NCBI GenBank assembly: GCA_000173575.1
Contig: ABYL01000052.1
Coordinates: 1 to 44,486 of the forward strand
Length of the DNA stretch: 44,486 nt
Direction: 5' to 3'
Source of the DNA: Burkholderia sp. H160
Lineage (GTDB): Bacteria > Pseudomonadota > Gammaproteobacteria > Burkholderiales > Burkholderiaceae
Each line of letters opens with the position of its first letter. The stretch's first letter is position 1. A program made the position numbers and the translations under genes. The notes under the pieces are model-generated. The model had not been told where the DNA came from. It did not search any database and saw only the letters and a program-made list of their open reading frames with translations. Positions 8,662-17,305 of this stretch are shown here, in pieces.

Positions 8662-9555
8662 ATGGCGCGCAAAGGCATTATTCTCGCGGGCGGCTCGGGC
8701 ACCCGCCTGTATCCGATTACGCATGTCGTCTCCAAGCAGCTGCTGCCGGTGTACGACAAGCCGATGATCTACTACCCGCTGTCCACGCTGATGGTGGCGG
8801 GCATTCGCGACGTGCTGATCATCTCCACGCCGCAGGACACGCCGCGCTTCGAGGCGATGCTCGGTGACGGCAGCCAGTGGGGCATGAACATCCAGTACGC
8901 GGTGCAACCGTCGCCGGATGGGCTCGCGCAGGCGTTCATCATCGGCCGTGAGTTCGTGAACAACGATCCGTCGGCGCTGATTCTCGGCGACAACATCTTC
9001 TACGGCCACGATCTCGCGAAGCAGCTCGAGCGCGCGAGCGATCAGATCGACGGCGCCACCGTGTTCGCCTATCACGTGCAGGATCCGGAGCGCTACGGCG
9101 TGGTCGAATTCGACCAGCAGTTCCGCGCCTTGTCGATCGAGGAAAAGCCCGTCAAGCCGCGTTCGAACTATGCGGTCACGGGCCTGTACTTCTACGACAA
9201 GCAGGTTTGCGACATCGCCGCGGACATCAAGCCGTCGCCGCGCGGCGAGCTCGAAATCACCGACGTGAACTCGCGCTACCTCGCGAACGCGGCGCTCAAC
9301 GTCGAGATCATGGGCCGCGGCTATGCGTGGCTCGACACCGGCACGCACGATTCGCTGATCGAAGCCGCGACCTTCATCGCGACGCTGCAAAAGCGCCAGG
9401 GTCTGGTGGTCGCGTGTCCGGAAGAGATCGCGTACCGGCGTCAGTGGATCGACGGCGAGCAGCTGCTCGCGCTCGCCAGGCCGCTCGCGAAGAATGCCTA
9501 CGGGCAATATCTGCAAAACATTCTCACGGATCACGTCGCATGGCCATCCAGGTAA
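8662..9555 (+). CDS. rmlA: glucose-1-phosphate thymidylyltransferase
   Basis: A 297-residue nucleotidyltransferase that makes dTDP-glucose from glucose-1-phosphate and dTTP, the first step towards dTDP-L-rhamnose. The N-terminal nucleotide-binding motif GGSGTR is at residues 10-15, and [10 protein letters not shown] (107-115 region) carries the metal-binding Asp. I start at the ATG at 8662 ([11 protein letters not shown]), as in all orthologues; the open frame upstream of it only overlays rmlB. The last 16 bases overlap rmlC. Confidence 0.97.
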   Translation: MARKGIILAGGSGTRLYPITHVVSKQLLPVYDKPMIYYPLSTLMVAGIRDVLIISTPQDTPRFEAMLGDGSQWGMNIQYAVQPSPDGLAQAFIIGREFVNNDPSALILGDNIFYGHDLAKQLERASDQIDGATVFAYHVQDPERYGVVEFDQQFRALSIEEKPVKPRSNYAVTGLYFYDKQVCDIAADIKPSPRGELEITDVNSRYLANAALNVEIMGRGYAWLDTGTHDSLIEAATFIATLQKRQGLVVACPEEIAYRRQWIDGEQLLALARPLAKNAYGQYLQNILTDHVAWPSR

Positions 9556-10091
9556 CCGCAACCGCGCTGCCCGAAGTCAAGATCATCGAGCCGAAGGTGT
9601 TCGGCGATGCGCGCGGCTTCTTCTTCGAAAGCTTCAATGCGCGCGAATTCGCCGAGAAGGTCGGGGTGGACGCCGAGTTCGTGCAGGACAACCACTCGCG
9701 CTCGGCCAAGGGCGTGCTGCGCGGTCTGCACTATCAGATCCAGCATGCGCAGGGCAAGCTCGTGCGCGTGGTCGAAGGCGAGGTGTTCGATGTCGCCGTC
9801 GACATCCGCAAGAGTTCGCCGAACTTCGGCAAGTGGGTCGGCGTGACGCTGTCGGTCGAGAACCATCGGCAGCTGTGGGTGCCGCCCGGGTTCGCGCACG
9901 GCTTCGTGGTGCTGTCGGAGTCGGCGCAGTTTCTCTACAAGACCACCGACTACTGGTTCCCCGAGCACGAGCGCAGCATCATCTGGAACGATCCGGATGT
10001 CGGCATCGAGTGGCCGATCGACTTCGAGCCGCTGCTCGCGGCCAAGGATGCGGCCGGCAAGCGTCTTGCCGACGCCGAAGTCTTCGCATAA
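9540..10091 (+). CDS. rmlC: dTDP-4-dehydrorhamnose 3,5-epimerase
   Basis: A 183-residue cupin-fold epimerase, step three of dTDP-L-rhamnose synthesis. The RGLHYQ motif (residues 61-66) holds the catalytic His64, and the PPGFAHGF segment follows further on. Length matches E. coli RmlC (185). The ATG at 9540 lies inside the 3' end of rmlA, an overlap of 16 bases suggesting translational coupling. Confidence 0.96.
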   Translation: MAIQVTATALPEVKIIEPKVFGDARGFFFESFNAREFAEKVGVDAEFVQDNHSRSAKGVLRGLHYQIQHAQGKLVRVVEGEVFDVAVDIRKSSPNFGKWVGVTLSVENHRQLWVPPGFAHGFVVLSESAQFLYKTTDYWFPEHERSIIWNDPDVGIEWPIDFEPLLAAKDAAGKRLADAEVFA

Positions 10092-10100
10092 GGGGATCGC

Positions 10101-11027
10101 ATGAGCGCACACGACGCGAAACGGACCATCCTCGTCACCGGCGTAAATGGCCAGGTCGGCTATGAGCTCGCGCGCACGCTGCAAGGGCTCGGCAACGTGG
10201 TTGCAGTCGACCGCTCGCGGCTCGATCTGTCGAATTTCGAACAGATTCGCGCGGTGGTGCGCGACCTGCGTCCCGCGCTGATCGTCAATCCGGCCGCTTA
10301 TACCGCGGTCGATAAGGCCGAAGAAGAGCGCGATCTCGCGATGCGCATCAACGGCGAAGCGCCGGGCGTGCTCGCCGAGGAAGCGAAAAAGCTCGGTGCC
10401 GCGCTGATCCACTATTCGACCGACTACGTGTTCAACGGCACGAAGGAAGGCGCGTACGTCGAAGACGATCCAACCGATCCGCAGAACGTCTACGGCCGCA
10501 GCAAGCTCGCGGGCGAGCAGGCGATCGCGGCAACCGGCGTCAATCACCTCGTGTTGCGCACGAGCTGGGTGTACGGCACGCGCGGCAAGAACTTTCTGCT
10601 GACGATGCTGCGGCTCGGCGCCGATCGCCCCGAGCTGAAGGTGGTGGCCGACCAGTTCGGCGCGCCCACCTGGTGCAACACGATCGCGACGCTGACCGCG
10701 CATCTGTGCGCGCAGTCCTTCGCCGCCGAGGACGGCGCGAAGTGGTGGAGCGAGCGCACGGGCATCTATCACCTGTGCGCGGGCGACTCGACGTCGTGGC
10801 ACGGCTTCGCGTCGGCGATCTTCGAGCTCGCGGATTTGCCGAACAAGCCGAACACGCTGCCGATTCCCGCCGCCGATTACCCGACGCCGGCCACGCGCCC
10901 AGCCAATTCCAGAATGTCGAACGAGAAGCTGGCGCGCGTGTTCGGGCTCGCCGCGCCGCATTGGCGCGACGCGCTGAAGCTGTGTCTGACGGACGGTTTT
11001 CCGAAGTCGCCTGCGGCACGCGCCTGA
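10101..11027 (+). CDS. rmlD: dTDP-4-dehydrorhamnose reductase
   Basis: A 308-residue SDR that catalyses the last step to dTDP-L-rhamnose. GVNGQVG (14-20) binds the cofactor. STDYVF (106-111) and Tyr131/Lys135 in YGRSK are the catalytic features. A clear ribosome-binding site (AAGGGGAT) precedes the ATG. It completes a full rmlBACD set, so the cell can make dTDP-L-rhamnose from this locus alone. Confidence 0.96.
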   Translation: MSAHDAKRTILVTGVNGQVGYELARTLQGLGNVVAVDRSRLDLSNFEQIRAVVRDLRPALIVNPAAYTAVDKAEEERDLAMRINGEAPGVLAEEAKKLGAALIHYSTDYVFNGTKEGAYVEDDPTDPQNVYGRSKLAGEQAIAATGVNHLVLRTSWVYGTRGKNFLLTMLRLGADRPELKVVADQFGAPTWCNTIATLTAHLCAQSFAAEDGAKWWSERTGIYHLCAGDSTSWHGFASAIFELADLPNKPNTLPIPAADYPTPATRPANSRMSNEKLARVFGLAAPHWRDALKLCLTDGFPKSPAARA

Positions 11028-11065
11028 GTCAGTACCAACGGTCCCTGACAATGGTGAAAGGGGGC

Positions 11066-11076
11066 GGCGGTAGAAT
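11066..11076 (+). promoter_or_regulatory. ops-like GGCGGTAGnnT element / overlapping -10 box before manC
   Basis: GGCGGTAGAAT matches the core of the ops element (GGCGGTAGnnT) that recruits RfaH to long polysaccharide operons in enterobacteria. The last six bases (TAGAAT) also look like a -10 box, with CTGACA at 11045-11050 as a possible -35 although the 20-base spacing is long. Either reading places a control point at the head of the manC-wzm-wzt genes. Whether this organism has an RfaH homologue cannot be seen here. Confidence 0.35.
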
Positions 11077-11202
11077 GTTGCACGACATGGAGGCGCGCCA
11101 GGCGCCGATTCAGCGGTCCATGCGCAGTGCATTGCAAACGTGTGCGCCAACCGTGCGCAGGCCAGTACGGTCGCGTAATAAATACGGTATTGAGAGGGAG
11201 CT

Positions 11203-12618
11203 GTGAGTTTATTACCGATCATTCTGTGCGGCGGCGCGGGATCGCGGCTCTGGCCGGTCTCGCGCGAATCGCACCCGAAGCCTTTCATCCGTCTCGCGGA
11301 CGGCGAAAGCCTGCTGCAGAAAGCCTTCCTGCGCGCGGTCGCGTTGCCCGGCGTGAAGGAAGTGCTGACGGTGACCAACCGTGAGCTGTTCTTCAAGACC
11401 GAAGACGATTTCCGCGAGGTGAACCGCAAGAACATCGCGACTTCGTTCATTCTCGAACCGTTCGGCCGCAACACGGCCGCGGCGGTCGCCACGGCGGCTT
11501 TGCATACCGCGAAGGCGCATGGCGAAGACACGGTAATGCTGGTGCTCGCCGCCGATCATCTGATCGCGGATCAAACCGCGTTCGCGGCAGCGGTCGCGCG
11601 TGCGCAGACGCTGGCGCAGGCCGGCAAGGTGGTCACCTTCGGCATGCATCCGGACACGCCCGAAACCGGCTACGGCTATATCGAAGCCGATGGCGAGCGG
11701 GTCGTGCGCTTCGTCGAGAAGCCGTCGCTGGAGAAGGCCCGCGAGTATCTGGCGTCGGGCAAGTTCGTGTGGAACTCGGGCATGTTCTGCTTCACCGCGG
11801 GCACGATCCTCAAGGAAATGCGCGAGCACTGTCCCGACATTCTCGATGCCGCGGCCGAATGCATGGACAAGTCGCCGTCCGCTGCCGGCAAGAGCGGCGC
11901 GCAGGTGCGTCTCGAGCCGGGCTGCTTCGGCGCGGTGCCGGAGATGTCGTTCGACTACGCGGTGATGGAGAAGTGCGAGCACGCGGCGGTCGTGTGCTGC
12001 GACCTCGGCTGGACCGACGTCGGGTCGTGGACCGCGCTGTCGGATCTGTCGCCGGCCGATGCGAGCGGCAACCGCGTCGAAGGCGAGGCGCTGCTCGTCG
12101 ACGTGAACAACTCGTATCTGCGCAGCGCCGGGCGCCTGATCGGCGCGGTCGGCATCGACAACCTGATCGTGATCGACACGCCCGACGCACTGCTCGTCGC
12201 GCACAAGGATCGCGCGCAGGACGTGAAGCAGATTTTCACGGAGCTGAAGTCGCGCGGCCACGAGACGTACAAGGTGCATCGCACCGTGCATCGGCCTTGG
12301 GGCACGTACTCGGTGCTCGAAGAGGGCCCGCGCTTCAAGATCAAGCGCATCGAGGTGAAGCCGGGCGCGAGCCTGAGCCTGCAGATGCATCATCACCGCA
12401 ACGAGCATTGGGTCGTGGTGAGCGGCATGGCCAAGGTCGTCAACGGCGAGAAGGAGTTCTTCGTGTCGACCAACGAATCGACCTACATTCCGGCGGGGCA
12501 CAAACATCGCCTCGAAAATCCGGGCGTCGTCGAGCTCGTGATGATCGAAGTGCAAAGCGGCGAATATCTGGGCGAAGACGACATCGTTCGCTTCGAAGAC
12601 ATTTACGGACGTACTTGA
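11203..12618 (+). CDS. manC: mannose-1-phosphate guanylyltransferase / mannose-6-phosphate isomerase (type II PMI)
   Basis: A 471-residue two-domain enzyme. The N-terminal nucleotidyltransferase domain carries LCGGAGSRLWPVSR (residues 8-21) and the KPF signature of GDP-mannose pyrophosphorylases. The C-terminal cupin domain, starting near RPWG at 364, has the isomerase metal motif QMHHHRNEHW (393-402). Together they turn fructose-6-phosphate-derived mannose-6-phosphate into GDP-mannose, the precursor of mannose and GDP-6-deoxyhexoses. The start is a GTG with GAGGGAG upstream. wzm begins one base after its stop, so sugar supply and export are co-expressed. Confidence 0.95.
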   Translation: MSLLPIILCGGAGSRLWPVSRESHPKPFIRLADGESLLQKAFLRAVALPGVKEVLTVTNRELFFKTEDDFREVNRKNIATSFILEPFGRNTAAAVATAALHTAKAHGEDTVMLVLAADHLIADQTAFAAAVARAQTLAQAGKVVTFGMHPDTPETGYGYIEADGERVVRFVEKPSLEKAREYLASGKFVWNSGMFCFTAGTILKEMREHCPDILDAAAECMDKSPSAAGKSGAQVRLEPGCFGAVPEMSFDYAVMEKCEHAAVVCCDLGWTDVGSWTALSDLSPADASGNRVEGEALLVDVNNSYLRSAGRLIGAVGIDNLIVIDTPDALLVAHKDRAQDVKQIFTELKSRGHETYKVHRTVHRPWGTYSVLEEGPRFKIKRIEVKPGASLSLQMHHHRNEHWVVVSGMAKVVNGEKEFFVSTNESTYIPAGHKHRLENPGVVELVMIEVQSGEYLGEDDIVRFEDIYGRT

Positions 12619-12619
12619 G

Positions 12620-13438
12620 ATGGATATCAGTTTTACCAACGACTCCGAAGACCTGACACGTCACAACGAGCGCGACGACCTGCTGGTCGGCATGAAGGCG
12701 GTGCGGGTCTGGGGCACGCTCGGCTGGCACGACATCCGGCAGCGCTATCGCCGCTCGGTGCTCGGGCCGTTCTGGTTCACGCTCAGCACGATCATCATGG
12801 TGGTCGTGCTAGGCGCGTTGTATTCGACGTTGCTGCACCAGGAAATCTCCGACTATCTGCCTTATCTCGCGGTCGGCCTCGTCGTGTGGGCGTATCTGGC
12901 GTCGGTCGCCAATGAGGGCTGCATGGCCTTTATCGGCTCGGCCTATCTGATCAAGCAGATCAGATTGCCGCTCACCGTGCACGTGTGCCGCATCGCGTGG
13001 CGCAACTTCGTGATCCTGCTGCATAGCCTGCCGGTCGTCGTCGTGCTGCTGTTCGTGTTCGGTCACTGGCAAGGCTGGGAAATCTTGCTGGTGCCGTTCT
13101 CGCTCGTGATCCTGCTGCTCCACGGCGTGTGGCTTGGTGTCACGCTCGGCGTGCTGTGCGCGCGCTTTCGCGATATTCCGCCGATCGTCACGAACCTGAT
13201 CCAGGTCGTGTTCTTCTTCACACCGGTCATGTGGGCGCCGGAAATCCTGAAGGACCGCGCGTGGGTCGCCGAATACAACCCGCTGTATCACCTGATCGAA
13301 ACGGTGCGTGCGCCGCTCACCGGCCGCCCGATCCACTGGGAGTCTTGGGCGTGGTCGATTGGCCTGCTGATCGTCGGTTTTGCGTTCGCGCAGATCCTGA
13401 TGAAGCGTTTCCGTAATCGCGTTCCTTACTGGCTTTGA
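12620..13438 (+). CDS. wzm: Wzm-type ABC-2 polysaccharide exporter permease
   Basis: A 272-residue integral inner-membrane protein of the ABC-2 family with about six hydrophobic segments (roughly residues 50-70, 82-100, 125-148, 155-180, 190-210 and 243-263). The cytoplasmic N-terminal segment with RYRRSVLGPFW before the first helix is characteristic of O-antigen and capsule permeases. It pairs with the ATPase encoded four bases downstream. The presence of Wzm/Wzt, with no Wzx or Wzy seen, indicates that at least one glycan of this locus is completed in the cytoplasm and exported by an ABC transporter. Confidence 0.93.
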   Translation: MDISFTNDSEDLTRHNERDDLLVGMKAVRVWGTLGWHDIRQRYRRSVLGPFWFTLSTIIMVVVLGALYSTLLHQEISDYLPYLAVGLVVWAYLASVANEGCMAFIGSAYLIKQIRLPLTVHVCRIAWRNFVILLHSLPVVVVLLFVFGHWQGWEILLVPFSLVILLLHGVWLGVTLGVLCARFRDIPPIVTNLIQVVFFFTPVMWAPEILKDRAWVAEYNPLYHLIETVRAPLTGRPIHWESWAWSIGLLIVGFAFAQILMKRFRNRVPYWL

Positions 13439-13442
13439 TATT

Positions 13443-14222
13443 GTGAGTTCTTCATCGATTGTCGCTCGTAACATCTCCGTCGAATTTCCGATTTACGAGA
13501 ACTCGCATCGCTCGCTCAAAAAGGCGGTGCTCAATCTGACGACGGGCGGCCGGATCGGCCAGGACGCCGGTCGCCATGCGATCGTCCGCGCGATCGACGA
13601 CCTCAGCTTCACCTTCGGCGAAGGCGAACGCATCGGCCTGATCGGCCACAACGGCTCGGGCAAGACGACGCTGTTGCGCACGCTGTCGGGCGTCTATGCG
13701 CCGGTGCGCGGCGAGCTGAAGGTGCAGGGCAAGATCGCCTCGCTGCTTGATGTATCGATGGGCCTCGACCCCGACGCGACCGGCTTCGAAAACATCTATC
13801 TGCGCGGCATTCTCGACGGGCTGAAGCCCGCGCGCATCCGCAGCAAGATCGACGAGATCGCCGACTTCAGTGAGCTCGGCGACTATCTGAATCTGCCGGT
13901 GCGCACCTATTCGAGCGGGATGATGCTGCGCCTCGCGTTCGCGATCTCGACGAGCGTCGAAGCCGACATCCTGATCATGGACGAATGGCTCAGCGTCGGC
14001 GACGCCGAGTTCAGCGTGAAGGCGGCCCAGCGTCTGGAAGGCCTCGTCGGCAAGGCGGCGCTGCTGGTGGTGGCGTCGCACGATCCGTCGCTGGTCGCGC
14101 GCGTGTGCAACCGCAAGATCTCGATGGAGCACGGCAAGATGGTCGCCGACGAACCTGTGCTGCCGCCGCCGGAACACACCGACGAGCCGCTCATCAGCCA
14201 CGCCGCGCAATTGCCGCACTGA
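13443..14222 (+). CDS. wzt: Wzt-type ABC polysaccharide exporter ATPase (short form)
   Basis: A 259-residue ABC ATPase. Walker A is GHNGSGKTT (68-76), the signature is YSSGM (156-160) and Walker B is ILIMDE (176-181). The start is a GTG. It ends about 30 residues after the ATPase core and lacks the C-terminal carbohydrate-binding domain of 400-residue Wzt proteins. In systems with the long form that domain recognises a capped chain end; short forms export without chain-end recognition. The glycan is therefore predicted not to need a terminal cap for export. Confidence 0.93.
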   Translation: MSSSSIVARNISVEFPIYENSHRSLKKAVLNLTTGGRIGQDAGRHAIVRAIDDLSFTFGEGERIGLIGHNGSGKTTLLRTLSGVYAPVRGELKVQGKIASLLDVSMGLDPDATGFENIYLRGILDGLKPARIRSKIDEIADFSELGDYLNLPVRTYSSGMMLRLAFAISTSVEADILIMDEWLSVGDAEFSVKAAQRLEGLVGKAALLVVASHDPSLVARVCNRKISMEHGKMVADEPVLPPPEHTDEPLISHAAQLPH

Positions 14223-14348
14223 GCACGCGCCGACGCGCGACGAGCGCGACGGCGGCAGGCGGACCCATCGGCCCATCGGCGCAAGCTAGTCCCGCAATTC
14301 AGCAACACCCTCGTGGCAGACCCCGAGGCGTAACAAGGTTCGAATTTG

Positions 14349-15731
14349 ATGCGAGCTAATCACCCATTTCTGCGCTACTCCGAATCCCTGCTCGTGCGTC
14401 AGCCGTTTCGCACGCTGAAGGGTTTCGCGGGCGGCTATATCGCGTATCCGATTGCGGAGAACGCCGAAAAGCGCAATGTGCGCCCGAAAATCCGCGAGTT
14501 GCGCGAGCACTATTCGCTGCCGATGCCGCATCGCCGCCGCATCGCGCTCGAACGGCTCGTGGCCACGCTCGAATTCGCCGGCGCGAAGGTGCCTTACTAT
14601 CGCGATCTGTTCCAGGCGAAGCAGTTCGATCCCGCGAAGGTCAAGGACGACCCGCGCTATCTGGAAGAACTGCCGTATCTGACCAAGGACATCATCCGCG
14701 AGCAGGGGCCGCGTCTCTTGTCGGGGCCGCTCGTGGCGGGCCAGCACCACGCGTGCAAGACCGGCGGCTCGACCGGGCTCTCCACGACGATCTATTACGA
14801 CCAGGAAGGCGCCGATTATTCGTCGGCGGTCACCAACTATTGCCGCGAGCGGATCGGCAAGCTGCGCCATCGCTCGGAGCTGCACTTCGCGTGCCGTTTC
14901 CCGGATCAGGTCGTGCCCGAGTGGCCGTCGCGCGAAGACTTCAAATGCTTCGCGATGAACCGCAGCAATATCTTCTTCGACCGTATCGACGATCAGGGCC
15001 TCGAGGAAATGTGGCAAACGCTGAAGCGCCGCCGGCCCTATCTCGCGCACTCGCATCCGTCGACGATGTATGCGCTCGCCTGCTACGTGCAACGCAAGTA
15101 CGGCGGCGGCAAGGCGTTCCAGGTGTTCGAGTCGAGCGGCGAGCTGCTCGAGCCGCATGCGCGCGAGATGATCGCGAAGGCGTTGCACTGCCGCGTGATC
15201 GACCGTTACGGCCTCGCCGAGCTCGGCGTGATGGCCTACGAGCTCGACGGTCATGAAGGCGGCTTCCAGATCCTCGAATCGGAAGGCTGGCCGGAAAGCC
15301 GCGTCTCGCCCGACAACCCCGACGGCGCGCATGAACTCGTGTTCACCGGTTTCCGCAACCGGCTGATGCCGTTGATCCGCTACACGACCGGCGACCTCGC
15401 GCGCGTGCAGGAAACGGAGAAGGGCTTCTTCCTGACCGACGTGGTCGGACGGATTCACGACGTCGTGCCGATCAACGGCGTCGCGCATCCTACGCACCAT
15501 ATCCAGGACATGCTCGATCACCGCGTCGGCGGGATCCAGGAATTCCAGATCGATCTGCGCACGACGCCGCCCACTTTGCGCATCGTGCTCGAACCGCACG
15601 CGAACGCGGAGGACACCACCGCGAAGCTGCGCCACTTCTGGCAGGACGCGTTCACGATCGCCTACGTCGGTCACGACGATTTCGTGCGCGTGGGCAGCCG
15701 CGCCAAATTCCGTCACGTGGTGAGCGCATGA
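14349..15731 (+). CDS. CapK/phenylacetate-CoA ligase-like adenylate-forming protein
   Basis: A 460-residue member of the phenylacetate-CoA ligase/coenzyme F390 synthetase superfamily (CapK-like). The ATP-binding TGGSTG motif is at residues 138-143. A YGLAELG-type segment (near 288) and a YTTGDLA segment (near 350) correspond to later adenylation motifs. Related genes recur in capsule and O-antigen loci, but their substrate is not established; activation of an acyl or amino-acid group for attachment to a sugar is a reasonable guess. The ATG at 14349 is preferred to a TTG one codon upstream. The stop overlaps the next start as ATGA, so it is coupled to the deacetylase-like protein. Confidence 0.8.
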   Translation: MRANHPFLRYSESLLVRQPFRTLKGFAGGYIAYPIAENAEKRNVRPKIRELREHYSLPMPHRRRIALERLVATLEFAGAKVPYYRDLFQAKQFDPAKVKDDPRYLEELPYLTKDIIREQGPRLLSGPLVAGQHHACKTGGSTGLSTTIYYDQEGADYSSAVTNYCRERIGKLRHRSELHFACRFPDQVVPEWPSREDFKCFAMNRSNIFFDRIDDQGLEEMWQTLKRRRPYLAHSHPSTMYALACYVQRKYGGGKAFQVFESSGELLEPHAREMIAKALHCRVIDRYGLAELGVMAYELDGHEGGFQILESEGWPESRVSPDNPDGAHELVFTGFRNRLMPLIRYTTGDLARVQETEKGFFLTDVVGRIHDVVPINGVAHPTHHIQDMLDHRVGGIQEFQIDLRTTPPTLRIVLEPHANAEDTTAKLRHFWQDAFTIAYVGHDDFVRVGSRAKFRHVVSA

Positions 15732-17305
15732 TCGGCGTCGCGTTTCCCGATGCGCGCGCCGATGCCGGCCAGTACGTGCTGGCGGCGCTGCGCCGCTCGG
15801 TCAGCGTGACGCAGGCACAGGCGATCACGCGCAACATGCTGCACGAGATCGCGCCCGACGTCGTGGTCGCCGTCGACGCGCCCGATGCATGGAGTGCGGA
15901 CCTGATCGAGTTCGTGCAGGCGCGGCCGCGCAAGCTGATCGTGTTCGGCCATATGCCGATCGCACTCGCGAACTATCTGGGCTACCGGCCCGCGGCGTTG
16001 CCGCCTGAACTCGCTGAGGCGAGCCGCAGTGCCTCGGCGCCTTCGCGCGAGTCGCGCGAAAGCGCGGCGGCGGTGCGCTACGGTGCGCACGCGCAGATGC
16101 TCGGCGGCGCGGCATGGCATCGCCCGTTCGAACGCTTCGATTTCACCGACGAATGGAACAATCTCGGCTACGGCGCGATTCGCGCCGATGGCTCGATCTG
16201 GGCGCTTGCGGAAGCGGCTGAAGTGCCCGCCGAAGCGGAACTGGCCTCGGTCGTCGTGAACGGCGAACGGCAGTTCGCCTACGCGGCGCTGTGGGATGCG
16301 GGCGCCTCAGGCGTGCTGTGGTTCAACCGGCCGGTGGGCCCGTGCGATTCGTTCGAATGGCGCCTCGTCGAGCAGTTTCTGTCCGGCTACCGGTCCGATG
16401 CACTGCCGTGTCAGCCAGTGCTGAGCGAACTGCCTTGGGGCTACGACGCCGCGATCACGTCGCGGCTCGATTGCGACGAGGACGTCGAATCGGCGCGCCC
16501 GCTGTGGCACGCGTATCAACGCCTCGGCGTGCCGTTCACGCTCGCCGTGCACACGCAGAACCTGCAACGCGGCGGCCAGCACGACATCCTGCGCGAGCTG
16601 CTGGCCGACCGGCAGCAGGGCGCGGTGCTGTCGCACACGGCCACGCACTCGCCGAACTGGGGCGGCAGCTATGACACCGCAATCGCGGAAGGCGTGCAAT
16701 CGGCCGAACTGCTCGAACGCGCGACCGGCGTGCCGGTGCGCTACGCGGTGTCGCCGTTTCACCAGTCGCCGCCGTACGCGATGCGCGGCCTCGTCGATGC
16801 GGGCTACGCGGGCTGCATCGGCGGCATCATCCGCAATGATCCGGAGTTTCTGAGCGCGCGCGGCGGCGCGTTGGCGGGGCTGCCGGCGGGCTTCGTCGGC
16901 CATAGCCAGCAGTGCATGCTGCATGGCGACTGCATGCTGAAAGAGGGCGATCCGCTCGCGATCTTCAAGCAGGCTTTCGACACCGCCTACGCGACCAACA
17001 CGCTGTTCGGCTATCTCGACCATCCGTTCTCCGAGCGTTACGCGTACGGCTGGTCCGAAGAGGCGGCGCGCATCGACGCGCACGAGCAGTTCATCGCCTA
17101 TATCCGTGGCAAGGCGCAACGGCCGCTGTTCCTGCACGAGGAAGCCGCGCTCGATTTCCTGCGCTTCCGCTCGCTCGCGCAGATCGTCGAACACGACGGC
17201 GCGTTCCGCGTCGTTACGCCATGCGCCGACACGACGCCGCTCTCGCTCGGCGTCGAGTTCCGCGGCGCTCATACCAAGGTCGAGGCGGGGAAAGCACTGC
17301 AATGA
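15728..17305 (+). CDS. CE4-like polysaccharide deacetylase domain protein
   Basis: A 525-residue protein. The C-terminal half (from about residue 235) resembles the NodB/CE4 deacetylase fold: SRLDCDED (245-252) supplies a paired-Asp motif and SHTATH (302-307) supplies the His-x3-His metal ligands. The first 225 residues look like a Rossmann-type or ThuA/GATase-like domain of unknown role. There is no signal peptide, so it should act in the cytoplasm, on a nucleotide sugar, lipid-linked glycan or acylated intermediate rather than on an exported polymer. It overlaps its neighbours on both sides by ATGA, with the CapK-like gene before and wecB after. The exact substrate is unknown. Confidence 0.7.
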   Translation: MIGVAFPDARADAGQYVLAALRRSVSVTQAQAITRNMLHEIAPDVVVAVDAPDAWSADLIEFVQARPRKLIVFGHMPIALANYLGYRPAALPPELAEASRSASAPSRESRESAAAVRYGAHAQMLGGAAWHRPFERFDFTDEWNNLGYGAIRADGSIWALAEAAEVPAEAELASVVVNGERQFAYAALWDAGASGVLWFNRPVGPCDSFEWRLVEQFLSGYRSDALPCQPVLSELPWGYDAAITSRLDCDEDVESARPLWHAYQRLGVPFTLAVHTQNLQRGGQHDILRELLADRQQGAVLSHTATHSPNWGGSYDTAIAEGVQSAELLERATGVPVRYAVSPFHQSPPYAMRGLVDAGYAGCIGGIIRNDPEFLSARGGALAGLPAGFVGHSQQCMLHGDCMLKEGDPLAIFKQAFDTAYATNTLFGYLDHPFSERYAYGWSEEAARIDAHEQFIAYIRGKAQRPLFLHEEAALDFLRFRSLAQIVEHDGAFRVVTPCADTTPLSLGVEFRGAHTKVEAGKALQ

